Source of the DNA: Burkholderiaceae bacterium
GTDB taxonomy: Bacteria > Pseudomonadota > Gammaproteobacteria > Burkholderiales > Burkholderiaceae_C
Direction: 5' to 3'
NCBI GenBank assembly: GCA_031253795.1
Contig: JAIRVR010000020.1
Location: 1 to 44,212 of the forward strand
Length of the DNA: 44,212 nucleotides
Position numbers and translations under genes: made by a program. Position 1 is the stretch's first letter. Each line of letters opens with the position of its first letter. This document shows, piece after piece, positions 28,248-35,602 of the stretch. Below the pieces are notes generated by a model, which searched no databases, was not told where the DNA came from, and saw nothing but the letters and a program-made list of their open reading frames with translations.

Positions 28248-28306
28248 TGTGGCGCCTGCCTCGTGTGCGCGCTGGCGGGCTCGCCATGAAAGCGCAGGAA
28301 AATGCC

Positions 28307-29236
28307 ATGGCCACCCGCCCGGCGGCCCCATCATCGGCGGCCATGACTGCCACCCTCTACGCCCTGGTCGTGCTGATCTGGGGATCGACCTGGATTGCCC
28401 TGAAGCTGCAGCTGGGCGGCGTGCCCGTCGAGCTGTCGATCGCCTACCGCTTCGCGCTGGCCGCAGCCCTGATGTTCGCCTGGCTGGCCTGGTCGCGCCA
28501 GCTGCGTGTTCCGCGCGGCCCCGTCCTGCCACGCGTGCTGGCCCAGGGCCTGTGCCTGTTCAGCCTCAATTTCGTATGCTTCATGCACGCCAGCGAAACC
28601 CTGGCCAGCGGTCTGGCCGCCGTGGTGTTTTCCAGCGCCAACCTGTGGAATGCATTGCTGGCACGTGTGCTCCATGGGCGGCGGCTGGCACCCCATGTAC
28701 TGGCCGGCAGCGCCCTGGGCCTGGCAGGCCTGGTCGTGCTGTTCTGGCCCGAGCTGCGCGATGGCCGGCACGCCAGCGTGGCAGGCCTGGCGTGGGCCGT
28801 GCTGGGCACGCTGTGCTTTTCCTGCGGCAATATGCTGTCGGCCTCGCTGCAATCCATGGGCTGGCGTCCTGCCCAGACCAATGCCTGGGGCATGCTGGCA
28901 GGCACCTTGCTGCTGGTCATCTACGCGCTCGTGGCGGGCCTGCCCTGGCGCCTGGACATGGAGTGGACCTATCTGGGGTCGCTGCTCTACCTGGCCGTAC
29001 CCGGTTCGGTGATCGCCTTCACGGCCTATCTGACCCTGGTCGGCCGCCTGGGCCCCGAAAAGGCCGCCTATGCCACCGTGCTGTTCCCCATCGTCGCCCT
29101 GGCGATTTCAGCCCTGTTCGAAGGTTATGCGTGGACGCCGCAGGCCGTGCTGGGCATGGGCCTGGCCATGCTGGGCAACCTGCTGGTATTCCGTCCGCCG
29201 CGCTGGCTGCTGGCCATGGCCCCGCAAAAGGCCTGA
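28307..29236 (+). CDS. EamA/DMT-family transporter
   Basis: This is a drug/metabolite-family exporter of 309 residues with about ten transmembrane segments in two EamA repeats (for example YALVVLIWGSTWIALKLQLG and AWAVLGTLCFSCGNMLSASLQ). Such proteins export amino acids or small metabolites; the substrate is unknown. The start at 28307 has AGGA about 8 bases upstream, which favours it over the ATG at 28286. It is divergent from the AraC regulator and 22 bases from the convergent moaE stop. Confidence 0.9.
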   Translation: MATRPAAPSSAAMTATLYALVVLIWGSTWIALKLQLGGVPVELSIAYRFALAAALMFAWLAWSRQLRVPRGPVLPRVLAQGLCLFSLNFVCFMHASETLASGLAAVVFSSANLWNALLARVLHGRRLAPHVLAGSALGLAGLVVLFWPELRDGRHASVAGLAWAVLGTLCFSCGNMLSASLQSMGWRPAQTNAWGMLAGTLLLVIYALVAGLPWRLDMEWTYLGSLLYLAVPGSVIAFTAYLTLVGRLGPEKAAYATVLFPIVALAISALFEGYAWTPQAVLGMGLAMLGNLLVFRPPRWLLAMAPQKA

Positions 29237-29258
29237 AGGGCCGAAGGGCCTGAGCCGG

Positions 29259-29720
29259 CTAGCGGCGCCAGCGTGCCAGGGCCTCTTCGTCGCTGACGCG
29301 TGCATCCACCCAGCGGGAGCCCGAGGGCGTGACCTCCTTCTTCCAGAAGGGCGCCAGGGACTTGAGGTAATCCATGATGTATTCGCAGGCCTGGAAGGCC
29401 ATGCCGCGGTGCGCGGCCGTGACCGCCACCAGCACGATCTGGTCCATGGGCTGCAGCAGGCCTGTGCGATGGATGACACGTGCGCCATGGATGCCAAAGC
29501 GCTGTACCGCCTCGTCGATGATGGCCTCGATGGACTTCTCGGTCATGCCCGGATAGTGCTCCAGCTCCATGCTGGCCACGGCATCGCCCTCATTGCGGTC
29601 GCGCACCGTGCCGATGAAGCTGCAGACCGCTCCCACGCGCGCGTCACCGGCGCGCAGCGCGGACAGTTCGGCCGATACGTCGAAATCCTCGGTCTGTATG
29701 GATACACGGGCTGCTTGCAT
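29259..29720 (-). CDS. moaE: Molybdopterin synthase catalytic subunit MoaE
   Basis: MoaE adds the dithiolene sulfurs to precursor Z, taking sulfur from MoaD. The 153-residue protein starts at 29720 (MQAARVSIQTEDFD). It has the conserved lysines K120 (MDYLKSLAPF) and K127 (FWKKEVTPSG), corresponding to the active-site K119 and K126 of E. coli. HYPGMTEKSI and HRTGLL are also conserved. The longer frame to 29843 is not supported. The gene is separated from moaD by about 2.2 kb with plus-strand genes, which is unusual because the two are commonly adjacent. Confidence 0.95.
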   Translation of the reverse strand: MQAARVSIQTEDFDVSAELSALRAGDARVGAVCSFIGTVRDRNEGDAVASMELEHYPGMTEKSIEAIIDEAVQRFGIHGARVIHRTGLLQPMDQIVLVAVTAAHRGMAFQACEYIMDYLKSLAPFWKKEVTPSGSRWVDARVSDEEALARWRR

Positions 29721-29808
29721 GCCTGCATTGTCGCAGGCCCATGGCGGGGCGCCGAACGCGGTAGCATTGCCGTCCCCCGCGGCCGGCCTTTTGCCCCGCG
29801 GGATCTCC

Positions 29809-30063
29809 ATGGCCACACTTACCATCAACACCGCCGAATACACGCTCTACCCCTCGCCGCGCAACGAGCACCGCGTGGTGTTCGAGCACCAGCTGTTCGT
29901 GCCCCACGCCTACACCATCATCCACCTGCCCGACTACGGCTTTCGCGGCAAGGCCACCTTGTTTGCGGCCCACCGCCTGTCCGACGGCAAGATGGGCCAG
30001 CTCGTGAGCTGCGAGCTGGCCGAGGACCTGGCGCGCTTCGAGCGCCTGTTCGAACCCGATTGA
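29809..30063 (+). CDS. Hypothetical protein
   Basis: This ORF encodes 84 residues (MATLTINTAEYTLYPSPRNEHR...). It is rich in aromatic and charged residues, has no signal peptide or membrane segment, and has a hydrophobic core pattern (FEHQLFVPHAYTIIHLPDYGF). The start at 29809 has only a weak GGGAT site upstream. The opening is 88 bases from the moaE start on the opposite strand. I do not recognise the family. The compact layout with the next ORF, 9 bases between, supports a real two-gene unit. Confidence 0.65.
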   Translation: MATLTINTAEYTLYPSPRNEHRVVFEHQLFVPHAYTIIHLPDYGFRGKATLFAAHRLSDGKMGQLVSCELAEDLARFERLFEPD

Positions 30064-30071
30064 GCCCTTCC

Positions 30072-30407
30072 ATGGACGACACCAGCCAGATCCAGCCCCC
30101 CCCCAGTTTCGCTGCCCTGTTCGCCGACCAGTCAGGCCGGCTGAGAACACCCATCTCCGACATCGTCGCGCGCTACGAGCTGTGCGAGGACCTGGCCAAT
30201 CACCTGGTCGAACAGGCCCAGACGCTCTACCACGCAGGCAACTCCGCGGAGGTCGGCGTCCTGCTGGGCATCCATGCGGGACTGGCGGATGAGGGCTCCA
30301 TCGTCAGCCCTGGCGAAGCGCGCTGGATCGTGCTGCGCCTGGCCGAGCTGCTGGAGTGGCAGGCGCCCTTGTTGCCCGACCCGACCGCGCGCCCCTCCGC
30401 GGACTGA
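30072..30407 (+). CDS. Hypothetical protein
   Basis: This ORF encodes 111 residues starting at 30072 (MDDTSQIQPPPSFAALFADQ), 9 bases after the previous stop. It is a soluble, mainly helical protein: ISDIVARYELCEDLANHLVEQAQTLYHAGNSAEVGVLLGIHAGL and WIVLRLAELLEW. A Pro-rich patch is present near the N-terminus. No known domain is recognised. It is not followed by a terminator that I can see; the next signal is the promoter and leader of the dapA-family gene. Confidence 0.65.
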   Translation: MDDTSQIQPPPSFAALFADQSGRLRTPISDIVARYELCEDLANHLVEQAQTLYHAGNSAEVGVLLGIHAGLADEGSIVSPGEARWIVLRLAELLEWQAPLLPDPTARPSAD

Positions 30408-30412
30408 GCCCC

Positions 30413-30440
30413 TGACAAACGCTGGCACGCCGGCTACACT
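30413..30440 (+). promoter_or_regulatory. candidate sigma-70 promoter of the dapA-family leader
   Basis: CTGACA (five of six to TTGACA) and TACACT (four of six to TATAAT) are separated by 16 bases. The expected transcription start falls near 30447, one base before the ATG of the 28-codon ORF. Confidence 0.45.
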
Positions 30441-30447
30441 GCGCACC

Positions 30448-30534
30448 ATGCCTGCCGTCTTTGCCCCTTCCACAAGCCACGGCTGCGCCGTGCGCCTGTG
30501 CCTGCGCAAAGCCTGCAAACCCCAGCTCGTCTGA
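30448..30534 (+). CDS. Candidate 28-residue leader peptide
   Basis: The ATG at 30448 opens 28 codons ending in TGA. The peptide begins MPAVFAPSTSHGCAVRL and has three cysteines and several basic residues. It would be almost leaderless relative to the predicted promoter start. The stop lies 10 bases before a perfect hairpin, the geometry used by attenuating leader peptides. There is no biased run of one amino acid, so no amino-acid signal can be named. Translation is not proven. Confidence 0.35.
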   Translation: MPAVFAPSTSHGCAVRLCLRKACKPQLV

Positions 30535-30544
30535 CCGGAGCTGA

Positions 30545-30571
30545 GGTTCCGTCCAGATGAGCGACGGAACC
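30545..30571 (+). promoter_or_regulatory. perfect hairpin in the leader of the dapA-family gene
   Basis: GGTTCCGTC and GACGGAACC form a 9-bp perfect stem around a 9-base loop. There is no immediate T-run, so it is more likely a regulatory or stalling-linked structure than a terminator. Confidence 0.55.
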
Positions 30572-30604
30572 GGCCCGGCACCTCTTTTCCCTTTCCTGCC
30601 TCGC

Positions 30605-30668
30605 TTCAGGCGCCCGCCCCTCCGTCCTCGGTCTGGCCGGGGGCGTGTTCGGTCGTTCTCTGCCTGAA
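30605..30668 (+). promoter_or_regulatory. long-range stem just upstream of the dapA-family ribosome binding site
   Basis: TTCAGGC (30605-30611) can pair with GCCTGAA (30662-30668), enclosing CGCCC (30611-30615) with GGGCG (30641-30645). The structure ends 6 bases before the GAAGGG ribosome binding site. It may control access to that site. Confidence 0.4.
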
Positions 30669-30686
30669 TCACACGAAGGGATATCC

Positions 30687-31610
30687 ATGTCTTTGCACCC
30701 CACCTCCCCCCAGGCCTGCTTTCGCGGCCTGTGGCTGCCCCTGGTCACACCGTTCCTGGACGACGGCACGTCCGCCGTGGACCATGGCGCGCTGAGCGCC
30801 CTGGTCCGGCATTACCACGGCAGCGGCATCGCCGGCTACGTGGCCTGCGGCTCCACGGCCGAAGCGGCCGCACTGGACGCCTCCGAGTCCGATGCCGTGC
30901 TGGCCACCGTGCTGGGCGCGGCCCAGGGCCTGCCCGTGGTCATGGGAGTGTCGGAATGCCATCTGGGGCGCGCACTGGCGCGCGTGCAGGCGCTGAATGC
31001 CCTGCCACTGGCCGGCATCCTGGTACCGGCGCCACACTACATCCGGCCGTCGCAGGCCGGCCTGCTGCAGTGGTTCACGGCCATCGCCGACCTCAGCGTC
31101 CACCCCGTCATCGTCTACGACATCCCCTACCGCACGGGCACCGTGTTGGAGCTGTCCACGCTGCACGCCCTGGCCGGCCATCCGCGCATCCTGGCCCTCA
31201 AGGACTGTGGAGGCGATGCGGCCAAGACCCAGGCACTGATCGCCGATGGCCGGCTGCAGGTGCTGGCCGGCGAGGACGCCCAGATCTTTGCCACCCTGGC
31301 CCTGGGCGGTGCCGGAGCGATCGCCGCCAGCGCTCATGCGCACACGCGGCATTTCGTGGAAATGATGCAGCGCCTGGATCAAGGCGACCTGGTGGCGGCC
31401 CGCGCGCTGTGGCAGCCGCTGCAACCCCATATCGCAGCCTGCTTTGCCGAGCCCAACCCTGCGCCCATCAAGGCCTGGCTGGCCCGACAGGGCCGAATGC
31501 GGGCCGTCTTGCGCGCGCCCATGCAACCGGCCTGCGAAGCGCTGGCGCAGCGCCTGGCGGACATTCAGCTGCCGCCGCTGTCCTGGATGGAGTCCACGGC
31601 CGGGCGTTGA
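30687..31610 (+). CDS. DapA-family aldolase/synthase (dihydrodipicolinate synthase-like)
   Basis: This 307-residue class I aldolase-type TIM barrel belongs to the DapA/NAL superfamily. The Schiff-base lysine is K172 in ILALKDCGG and the active-site tyrosine is Y144 in VYDIPYRTG. They are 28 residues apart, as in E. coli DapA (133 and 161). The pyruvate-binding loop reads GSTAEAAAL instead of GTTGES. Whether the substrate is aspartate semialdehyde or another aldehyde cannot be told, and it is probably a paralogue rather than the housekeeping dapA. The start at 30687 has GAAGGG 7 bases upstream. The 3' end overlaps the convergent gene at 31565 by 46 bases. Confidence 0.85.
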   Translation: MSLHPTSPQACFRGLWLPLVTPFLDDGTSAVDHGALSALVRHYHGSGIAGYVACGSTAEAAALDASESDAVLATVLGAAQGLPVVMGVSECHLGRALARVQALNALPLAGILVPAPHYIRPSQAGLLQWFTAIADLSVHPVIVYDIPYRTGTVLELSTLHALAGHPRILALKDCGGDAAKTQALIADGRLQVLAGEDAQIFATLALGGAGAIAASAHAHTRHFVEMMQRLDQGDLVAARALWQPLQPHIAACFAEPNPAPIKAWLARQGRMRAVLRAPMQPACEALAQRLADIQLPPLSWMESTAGR

Positions 31611-31918
31611 TCGGCATAGCGGTTCAAGATCCTCTGCACTTGCCCGTGGGTCCATTCACCGCCCCGCGCAGCCGCGATGCCACGCGCATTGAGTTCGGCT
31701 GCCATGGCGCGGTGGGTCAGCCCGCGCGCCTGCAGTTCGGCGAACAGCGCCTCATGCTGCTGCGCGAAGGCATCGGCCGCGGATTTGCGCTTTTCCACCG
31801 TCGCACGCAGGTTGTCTGCGCCTGCGCGGCCGAGTTGCACGCCACGTGCCCTGGCTTCGGACAAGGCCTTGCGCGTGCGCGCGCTGATGGCAGCATCCAC
31901 GCTTTTGTCATCGGACAT
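31565..31918 (-). CDS. Serine-recombinase-like protein lacking the catalytic domain
   Basis: This 117-residue protein resembles the C-terminal arm and helix-turn-helix of serine resolvases. ISARTRKALSEARARGVQLG is followed by RGLTHRAMAAELNARGIAAARGGEWTHGQVQRILNRY. The N-terminal catalytic domain with its active-site serine is absent, so it cannot be a working recombinase; a DNA-binding role is possible. It starts 4 bases after the moaD stop and has an excellent GGAGG 8 bases before its ATG. That Shine-Dalgarno sequence is made from the final Gly-Gly codons of moaD. It overlaps the dapA-family gene tail to tail. Confidence 0.75.
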   Translation of the reverse strand: MSDDKSVDAAISARTRKALSEARARGVQLGRAGADNLRATVEKRKSAADAFAQQHEALFAELQARGLTHRAMAAELNARGIAAARGGEWTHGQVQRILNRYADQRPAVDSIQDSGGS

Positions 31919-31922
31919 GGCA

Positions 31923-32186
31923 TCAGCCTCCGGTCACCGGCGGAAAGAAGGCCACTTCGTCGCCCTGGTGCAAAAGCGCAGCGCCCTCGCACAGGACCTG
32001 GTTCAGCGCCATGCGCACGGCCCGGCCCGGCGCCAGCGCCTCGGCCGCCGGGCCGCCGCGGGCGATCAGCTCGTCACGCAACGCGCCGACGGTGGCCGCC
32101 TGCGTGGACAGGTGCTCACTGCCTGTGCCCAGGGCCTCGCGGATGGAGGCGAAATAGCGCACCGTGAGGTTGATGGATTGGCTCAT
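31923..32186 (-). CDS. moaD: Molybdopterin synthase sulfur carrier subunit MoaD
   Basis: This ubiquitin-fold sulfur carrier is activated to a thiocarboxylate at its C-terminus and donates sulfur to MoaE. The 87-residue protein (VRYFASIREALG, FFPPVTGG) ends in the essential Gly-Gly. The start codon at 32186 overlaps the moeA stop by four bases (ATGA). The final GGA GGC codons also serve as the ribosome binding site of the downstream resolvase-like gene. Confidence 0.95.
   Translation of the reverse strand: MSQSINLTVRYFASIREALGTGSEHLSTQAATVGALRDELIARGGPAAEALAPGRAVRMALNQVLCEGAALLHQGDEVAFFPPVTGG
31927..31931 (-). promoter_or_regulatory. Shine-Dalgarno GGAGG embedded in the MoaD Gly-Gly codons
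   Basis: On the minus strand GGAGG lies in the last two sense codons of moaD and is 8 bases from the ATG at 31918. It decides that start and suggests translational coupling of the two genes. Confidence 0.7.
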
Positions 32187-33418
32187 GACAATAGCTCCGA
32201 GAAGGCGATGAAGCGCACCTTGTCGCCGGGCGCAATCGCCTGGCCCGGCGGGTTGTCCACCACGCCGTCGCCCCAGGCGGCCGAGGTCAGCACGCCCGAG
32301 CTCTGGTTGCGGAACAGTTCCAGCCCGCCCTGCCCGTTGTAGCGCACGCGCAGGAATTCACGGCGCTTGTCCCCACGTGGCCAATGGAAGTCGGCGCGCA
32401 CCTCGACGTAACGCGGCAGCACCTGCTGCACGCCCTGCAGGCGCAGGACAAAGGGCCTCACCAGCAGCAAAAAGGTGACGAAGCTGGAGACCGGATTGCC
32501 CGGCAAGCCGATGAAATGGGCAAAGCCCTCGCCCGGGCGGGCGACGCGGCCATAGGCAAAAGGCTTGCCGGGCTTGACCGAAATCTGCCACAGATCGAGC
32601 TGCCCCAGGGCCTGGACGGCCGGCTTGACATGGTCTTCCTCTCCCACCGAGACACCGCCGCTGGTCAGGATGAGGTCGTGCGCCAGCGCTGCCTGGCGCA
32701 GGGCGTCCTCGGTGGCCTCGCGGCGGTCGGGGACGATGCCCAGGTCCGTGACCTCGCAGCCCATGCGCTGCAGCAGCGCACGCAGGAAAAATCGGTTGCT
32801 GTTGTAGATGCTGCCCGGCGGCATGTGCTCGGGCGCCACCGTGCCAGGCATGACCAGCTCGTCGCCCGTGGAAAACAGCGCCACGCGTGGGCGGCGCGCC
32901 ACTCGCAGGCTAGCGAGTCCGATGCTGGCCGCCAGGCCCAGTTCTGCCGGCGACAGCCGGGTGCCGGCCGCGATCACGGTAGCGCCGCGCCGTATGTCCT
33001 CGCCCGAGCGGCGTATCCACTGCCCGGCTTCGGGCCGCGCCTTGACGCGCACGCGGCCATCGTCCAGTACCTCGCAGTCTTCCTGCATGACGACGGCATC
33101 GGCCCCGGCGGGCACGGGAGCGCCCGTGAAGATGCGTGCCACCGTTCCCTCGGCCAGGGGCTGGCCCGTGGATCCAGCGGGAATGCGCTGCGACACGGGC
33201 AGCACCGCATCGCCATCCAGGCATTCGGCGCTGCGCACGGCATAGCCGTCCATGGCGCTGTTGTCCTGGGGAGGCACCTGCAGCGGCGAGACGGCGTCGT
33301 CCAGCAGCACGCGGCCATCGGCATCGAAGCTGTCCGCGATGTCGTGGCCGGCCAGGGGCAGTGCCTGGGCCAGCAGTTCGGCCAAGGCATCGTCCAGGGG
33401 CTTGAGCGGAGCTCGCAT
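32183..33418 (-). CDS. moeA: Molybdopterin molybdenumtransferase MoeA
   Basis: MoeA inserts molybdate into adenylylated molybdopterin. The 411-residue protein has the four-domain layout with QDNSAMDGYAV, IFTGAPVPAGADAVVMQE, FSTGDELV, TSGGVSVGEEDHVK and GLPGNPVSSFV, all family signatures. The start at 33418 (MRAPLKPLDDALAELL) has AGGAG 6 bases upstream; the longer frame to 33676 is mobB in another frame. It lies between mobB and moaD in one operon. Confidence 0.96.
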   Translation of the reverse strand: MRAPLKPLDDALAELLAQALPLAGHDIADSFDADGRVLLDDAVSPLQVPPQDNSAMDGYAVRSAECLDGDAVLPVSQRIPAGSTGQPLAEGTVARIFTGAPVPAGADAVVMQEDCEVLDDGRVRVKARPEAGQWIRRSGEDIRRGATVIAAGTRLSPAELGLAASIGLASLRVARRPRVALFSTGDELVMPGTVAPEHMPPGSIYNSNRFFLRALLQRMGCEVTDLGIVPDRREATEDALRQAALAHDLILTSGGVSVGEEDHVKPAVQALGQLDLWQISVKPGKPFAYGRVARPGEGFAHFIGLPGNPVSSFVTFLLLVRPFVLRLQGVQQVLPRYVEVRADFHWPRGDKRREFLRVRYNGQGGLELFRNQSSGVLTSAAWGDGVVDNPPGQAIAPGDKVRFIAFSELLS

Positions 33419-33428
33419 GGTTTTTCTC

Positions 33429-33989
33429 CTAGTCTCGGGGGCTGGCTGGCGCACGGTAGCGCAAACGCTCGCCCTGCTGCTGCAGCCATTGCAGTATCTG
33501 CGCCGGAGCGTTGAGGTCCAGCACAGGCTGGCGCGGCAGCACGGGCAGCCGCTGTGGCGCGTCGGTGGCCACGGCCAGCACATGGGGATCGCGGGGATAG
33601 AGAGGCAGGTGCGGCTTGCCCGCGTTCGCACGCTCGGGCTGCTCGCGCCAGATCTCGATCTTGGGCAGGTCGGCATGCTTGAAGCCTTCGACCAGCACCC
33701 AGTCCACGCGCGGGTCGAGTTCGGCCACCATATCGTGCACCGACAGCTCGGCGGGCTCGGCGAACTCGCGCATCAGGGCCAGGCGCCGGTCCGAGGCCAG
33801 CACCACCTCGTAGGCTCCGGCCTTTCGGTGGCGCCAGCTGTCCTTGCCCTCATGGTCCACGTCGAAATCATGGTGGGCATGCTTGACCACGGAAACGCTG
33901 AGCCCCCCGGCTCGCATGAGCGAGATCAGGGGCTCCACGAGGCTGGTCTTGCCCGAGCCGGAGTAACCGGCAAAGCCGATGACCTTCAT
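33429..33989 (-). CDS. mobB: Molybdopterin-guanine dinucleotide biosynthesis protein MobB
   Basis: This P-loop GTPase-type adaptor is thought to assist MobA in guanylylating the molybdenum cofactor. The 186-residue protein starts MKVIGFAGYSGSGKTSLVEPL with the Walker A motif. It carries VVKHAHHDFDVDHEGKDSWRHRKAGA and WVLVEGFKH, typical of MobB. The ATG at 33989 is preferred to 33995 because GGGAGC is 9 bases upstream rather than 3. It is the first gene of the mobB-moeA-moaD unit, starting about 45 bases after thrC. Confidence 0.92.
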   Translation of the reverse strand: MKVIGFAGYSGSGKTSLVEPLISLMRAGGLSVSVVKHAHHDFDVDHEGKDSWRHRKAGAYEVVLASDRRLALMREFAEPAELSVHDMVAELDPRVDWVLVEGFKHADLPKIEIWREQPERANAGKPHLPLYPRDPHVLAVATDAPQRLPVLPRQPVLDLNAPAQILQWLQQQGERLRYRAPASPRD

Positions 33990-34035
33990 GGCCATGCGCT
34001 CCCGCTCCGGGCAGGCTGACAGCCCCGCCCTTGCA

Positions 34036-35463
34036 TCAGTGGCAATGCTCGGCGATATAGGCCTTGACCCGCTCGGCGTCGGCCGGCATCACGGTCACGC
34101 GCTTGGGCAGGTCCTCGATGCCCTCGAACTGGGCAGGACGCTCGGGCAGACGGCCCAGGGCCTCCTCGATGGTGGCCGCGAACTTGATGGGCAGGGCGGT
34201 TTCGAGCACGATCATGGGCACGCCGGCCTGCACCTGCTCACGGGCCACCTTGACACCATCGGCCGTGTGCGTGTCGATCATGCTGCCGAAACGTTCGAAG
34301 GTGTCGCGTATGGTGGCCAGGCGGTCGGCATGCGTGCTCTTGCCACTGACGAAGCCGTAGCGGGCCGCGGCTTCCTGGAACAGGGGGTTGTTTCCCAGGT
34401 CGAAGCGGCCCTCGCGAGCCACTCCCTCGGCGAACAGCCGGCGCGTGGCCTCGCCGTCGCGGCCCAGCAGGTCGAACACGAAACGCTCGAAATTGCTGGC
34501 CTTGGAAATGTCCATGGAAGGACTGGAGGTCTCGTAGGTGTGCTCGCTGCCACGCACCACATAGGCGCCCGTGCGGAAGAACTCGTCGAGCACATCGTTT
34601 TCGTTGGTGGCCACCACCAGGTGCTCGACGGGAAGGCCCATCTGGCGCGCCACATGGCCGGCGCAGATGTTGCCGAAGTTTCCGCTGGGCACGGTGAAGC
34701 TGACCTTCTGGTCGTTGGACTGCGTGGCCTGCAGATAGCCGGCGAAGTAATAGACCACCTGGGCCAGCAGGCGGGCCCAATTGATGGAGTTGACGGTGCC
34801 GATCTTGTAGCGGGCCTTGAAGGCATGGTCGTTGGACACGGCCTTGACGATGTCCTGGCAGTCGTCGAACACACCCTCGATGGCGATGTTGTGGATGTTC
34901 GCGTCCTGCAGGCTGAACATCTGGGCCTGCTGGAAGGGACTCATGCGGCCATGGGGGCTGGTCATGAACACGCGCACGCCGCGCTTGCCGCGCATGGCGT
35001 ACTCGGCTGCGCTGCCGGTGTCGCCACTCGTCGCGCCCAGGATGTTGAGTTCCTCGCCGCGGCGGCCCAGTTCGTACTCGAACAGATTGCCCAGCAACTG
35101 CATGGCCATGTCCTTGAAGGCCAGCGTGGGACCGTTGGACAGCGCCTCCAGCCACAGGCCGTCTTCGAGCTGGCGCAGCGGCGTGATCCGCTCCGTGCCG
35201 AACACCTGCTGCGTATAGGTCTTGGCGCACAGGGCCCGCAGGTCTTCGGCGGGAATGTCGTCGATGTACAGGCTCAGGATCTCGAAGGCCAGGGCGGCAT
35301 ACCCCTGCTCCTTGTAGATGCGGCGCAACTCACCCAGGCGGGTGCCATCGATCTGCGGATAGCTTTCAGGCAGGTACAGCCCGCCATCGGGCGCCAGGCC
35401 TTCGAGCAGGATGTCGCAAAAGCGTTTGCGGTCCGCGTGGCCGCGCGTGGAAAGATAAAGCAT
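34036..35463 (-). CDS. thrC: Threonine synthase
   Basis: This PLP enzyme converts O-phosphohomoserine to threonine. The 475-residue protein has the family N-terminus LYLSTRGHADRKRFCDILLEGLAPDGGLYLPE, the PLP lysine K117 in GPTLAFKDMAMQ and the glycine-rich PLP phosphate site SGNFGN. It follows hom with 139 bases between, which contain a repeat element. Downstream are the moco genes on the same strand. Confidence 0.96.
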   Translation of the reverse strand: MLYLSTRGHADRKRFCDILLEGLAPDGGLYLPESYPQIDGTRLGELRRIYKEQGYAALAFEILSLYIDDIPAEDLRALCAKTYTQQVFGTERITPLRQLEDGLWLEALSNGPTLAFKDMAMQLLGNLFEYELGRRGEELNILGATSGDTGSAAEYAMRGKRGVRVFMTSPHGRMSPFQQAQMFSLQDANIHNIAIEGVFDDCQDIVKAVSNDHAFKARYKIGTVNSINWARLLAQVVYYFAGYLQATQSNDQKVSFTVPSGNFGNICAGHVARQMGLPVEHLVVATNENDVLDEFFRTGAYVVRGSEHTYETSSPSMDISKASNFERFVFDLLGRDGEATRRLFAEGVAREGRFDLGNNPLFQEAAARYGFVSGKSTHADRLATIRDTFERFGSMIDTHTADGVKVAREQVQAGVPMIVLETALPIKFAATIEEALGRLPERPAQFEGIEDLPKRVTVMPADAERVKAYIAEHCH

Positions 35464-35492
35464 TTCGCTTCCTCGTCAGTGTTCCGTGAAAC

Positions 35493-35602
35493 GGGGCACG
35501 GCCCAAGCCAGGGACGCCGAGCAAGGGCCGCCCCGCAGCGAGGGCGTCGTCCCCCTCCCGCGTGCAAGAGAGGGGGCAGCGGCGCAACCGCTCAGGGGGT
35601 GC
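35493..35602. repeat. Comamonadaceae-type intergenic repeat element between hom and thrC
   Basis: The 110-base spacer contains several GC-rich hairpins: CCCCCTC/GAGGGGG (35551-35557 with 35570-35576) and CGCCC/GGGCG-type arms beside GGGCCGCCCCGCAG. The overall pattern, reading GAGCGGTTGCGCCGC, GAGGGGGACGACGCCC and CCCTTGCTCGGCGTCCC on the minus strand, resembles an intergenic repeat I recall from many Comamonadaceae genomes. That recognition is from memory, not a search. Confidence 0.6.

Noticed and set aside
33990..34035. possible molybdenum cofactor riboswitch before mobB
   Set aside because: Only about 45 bases separate thrC and mobB, too short for a Moco aptamer.
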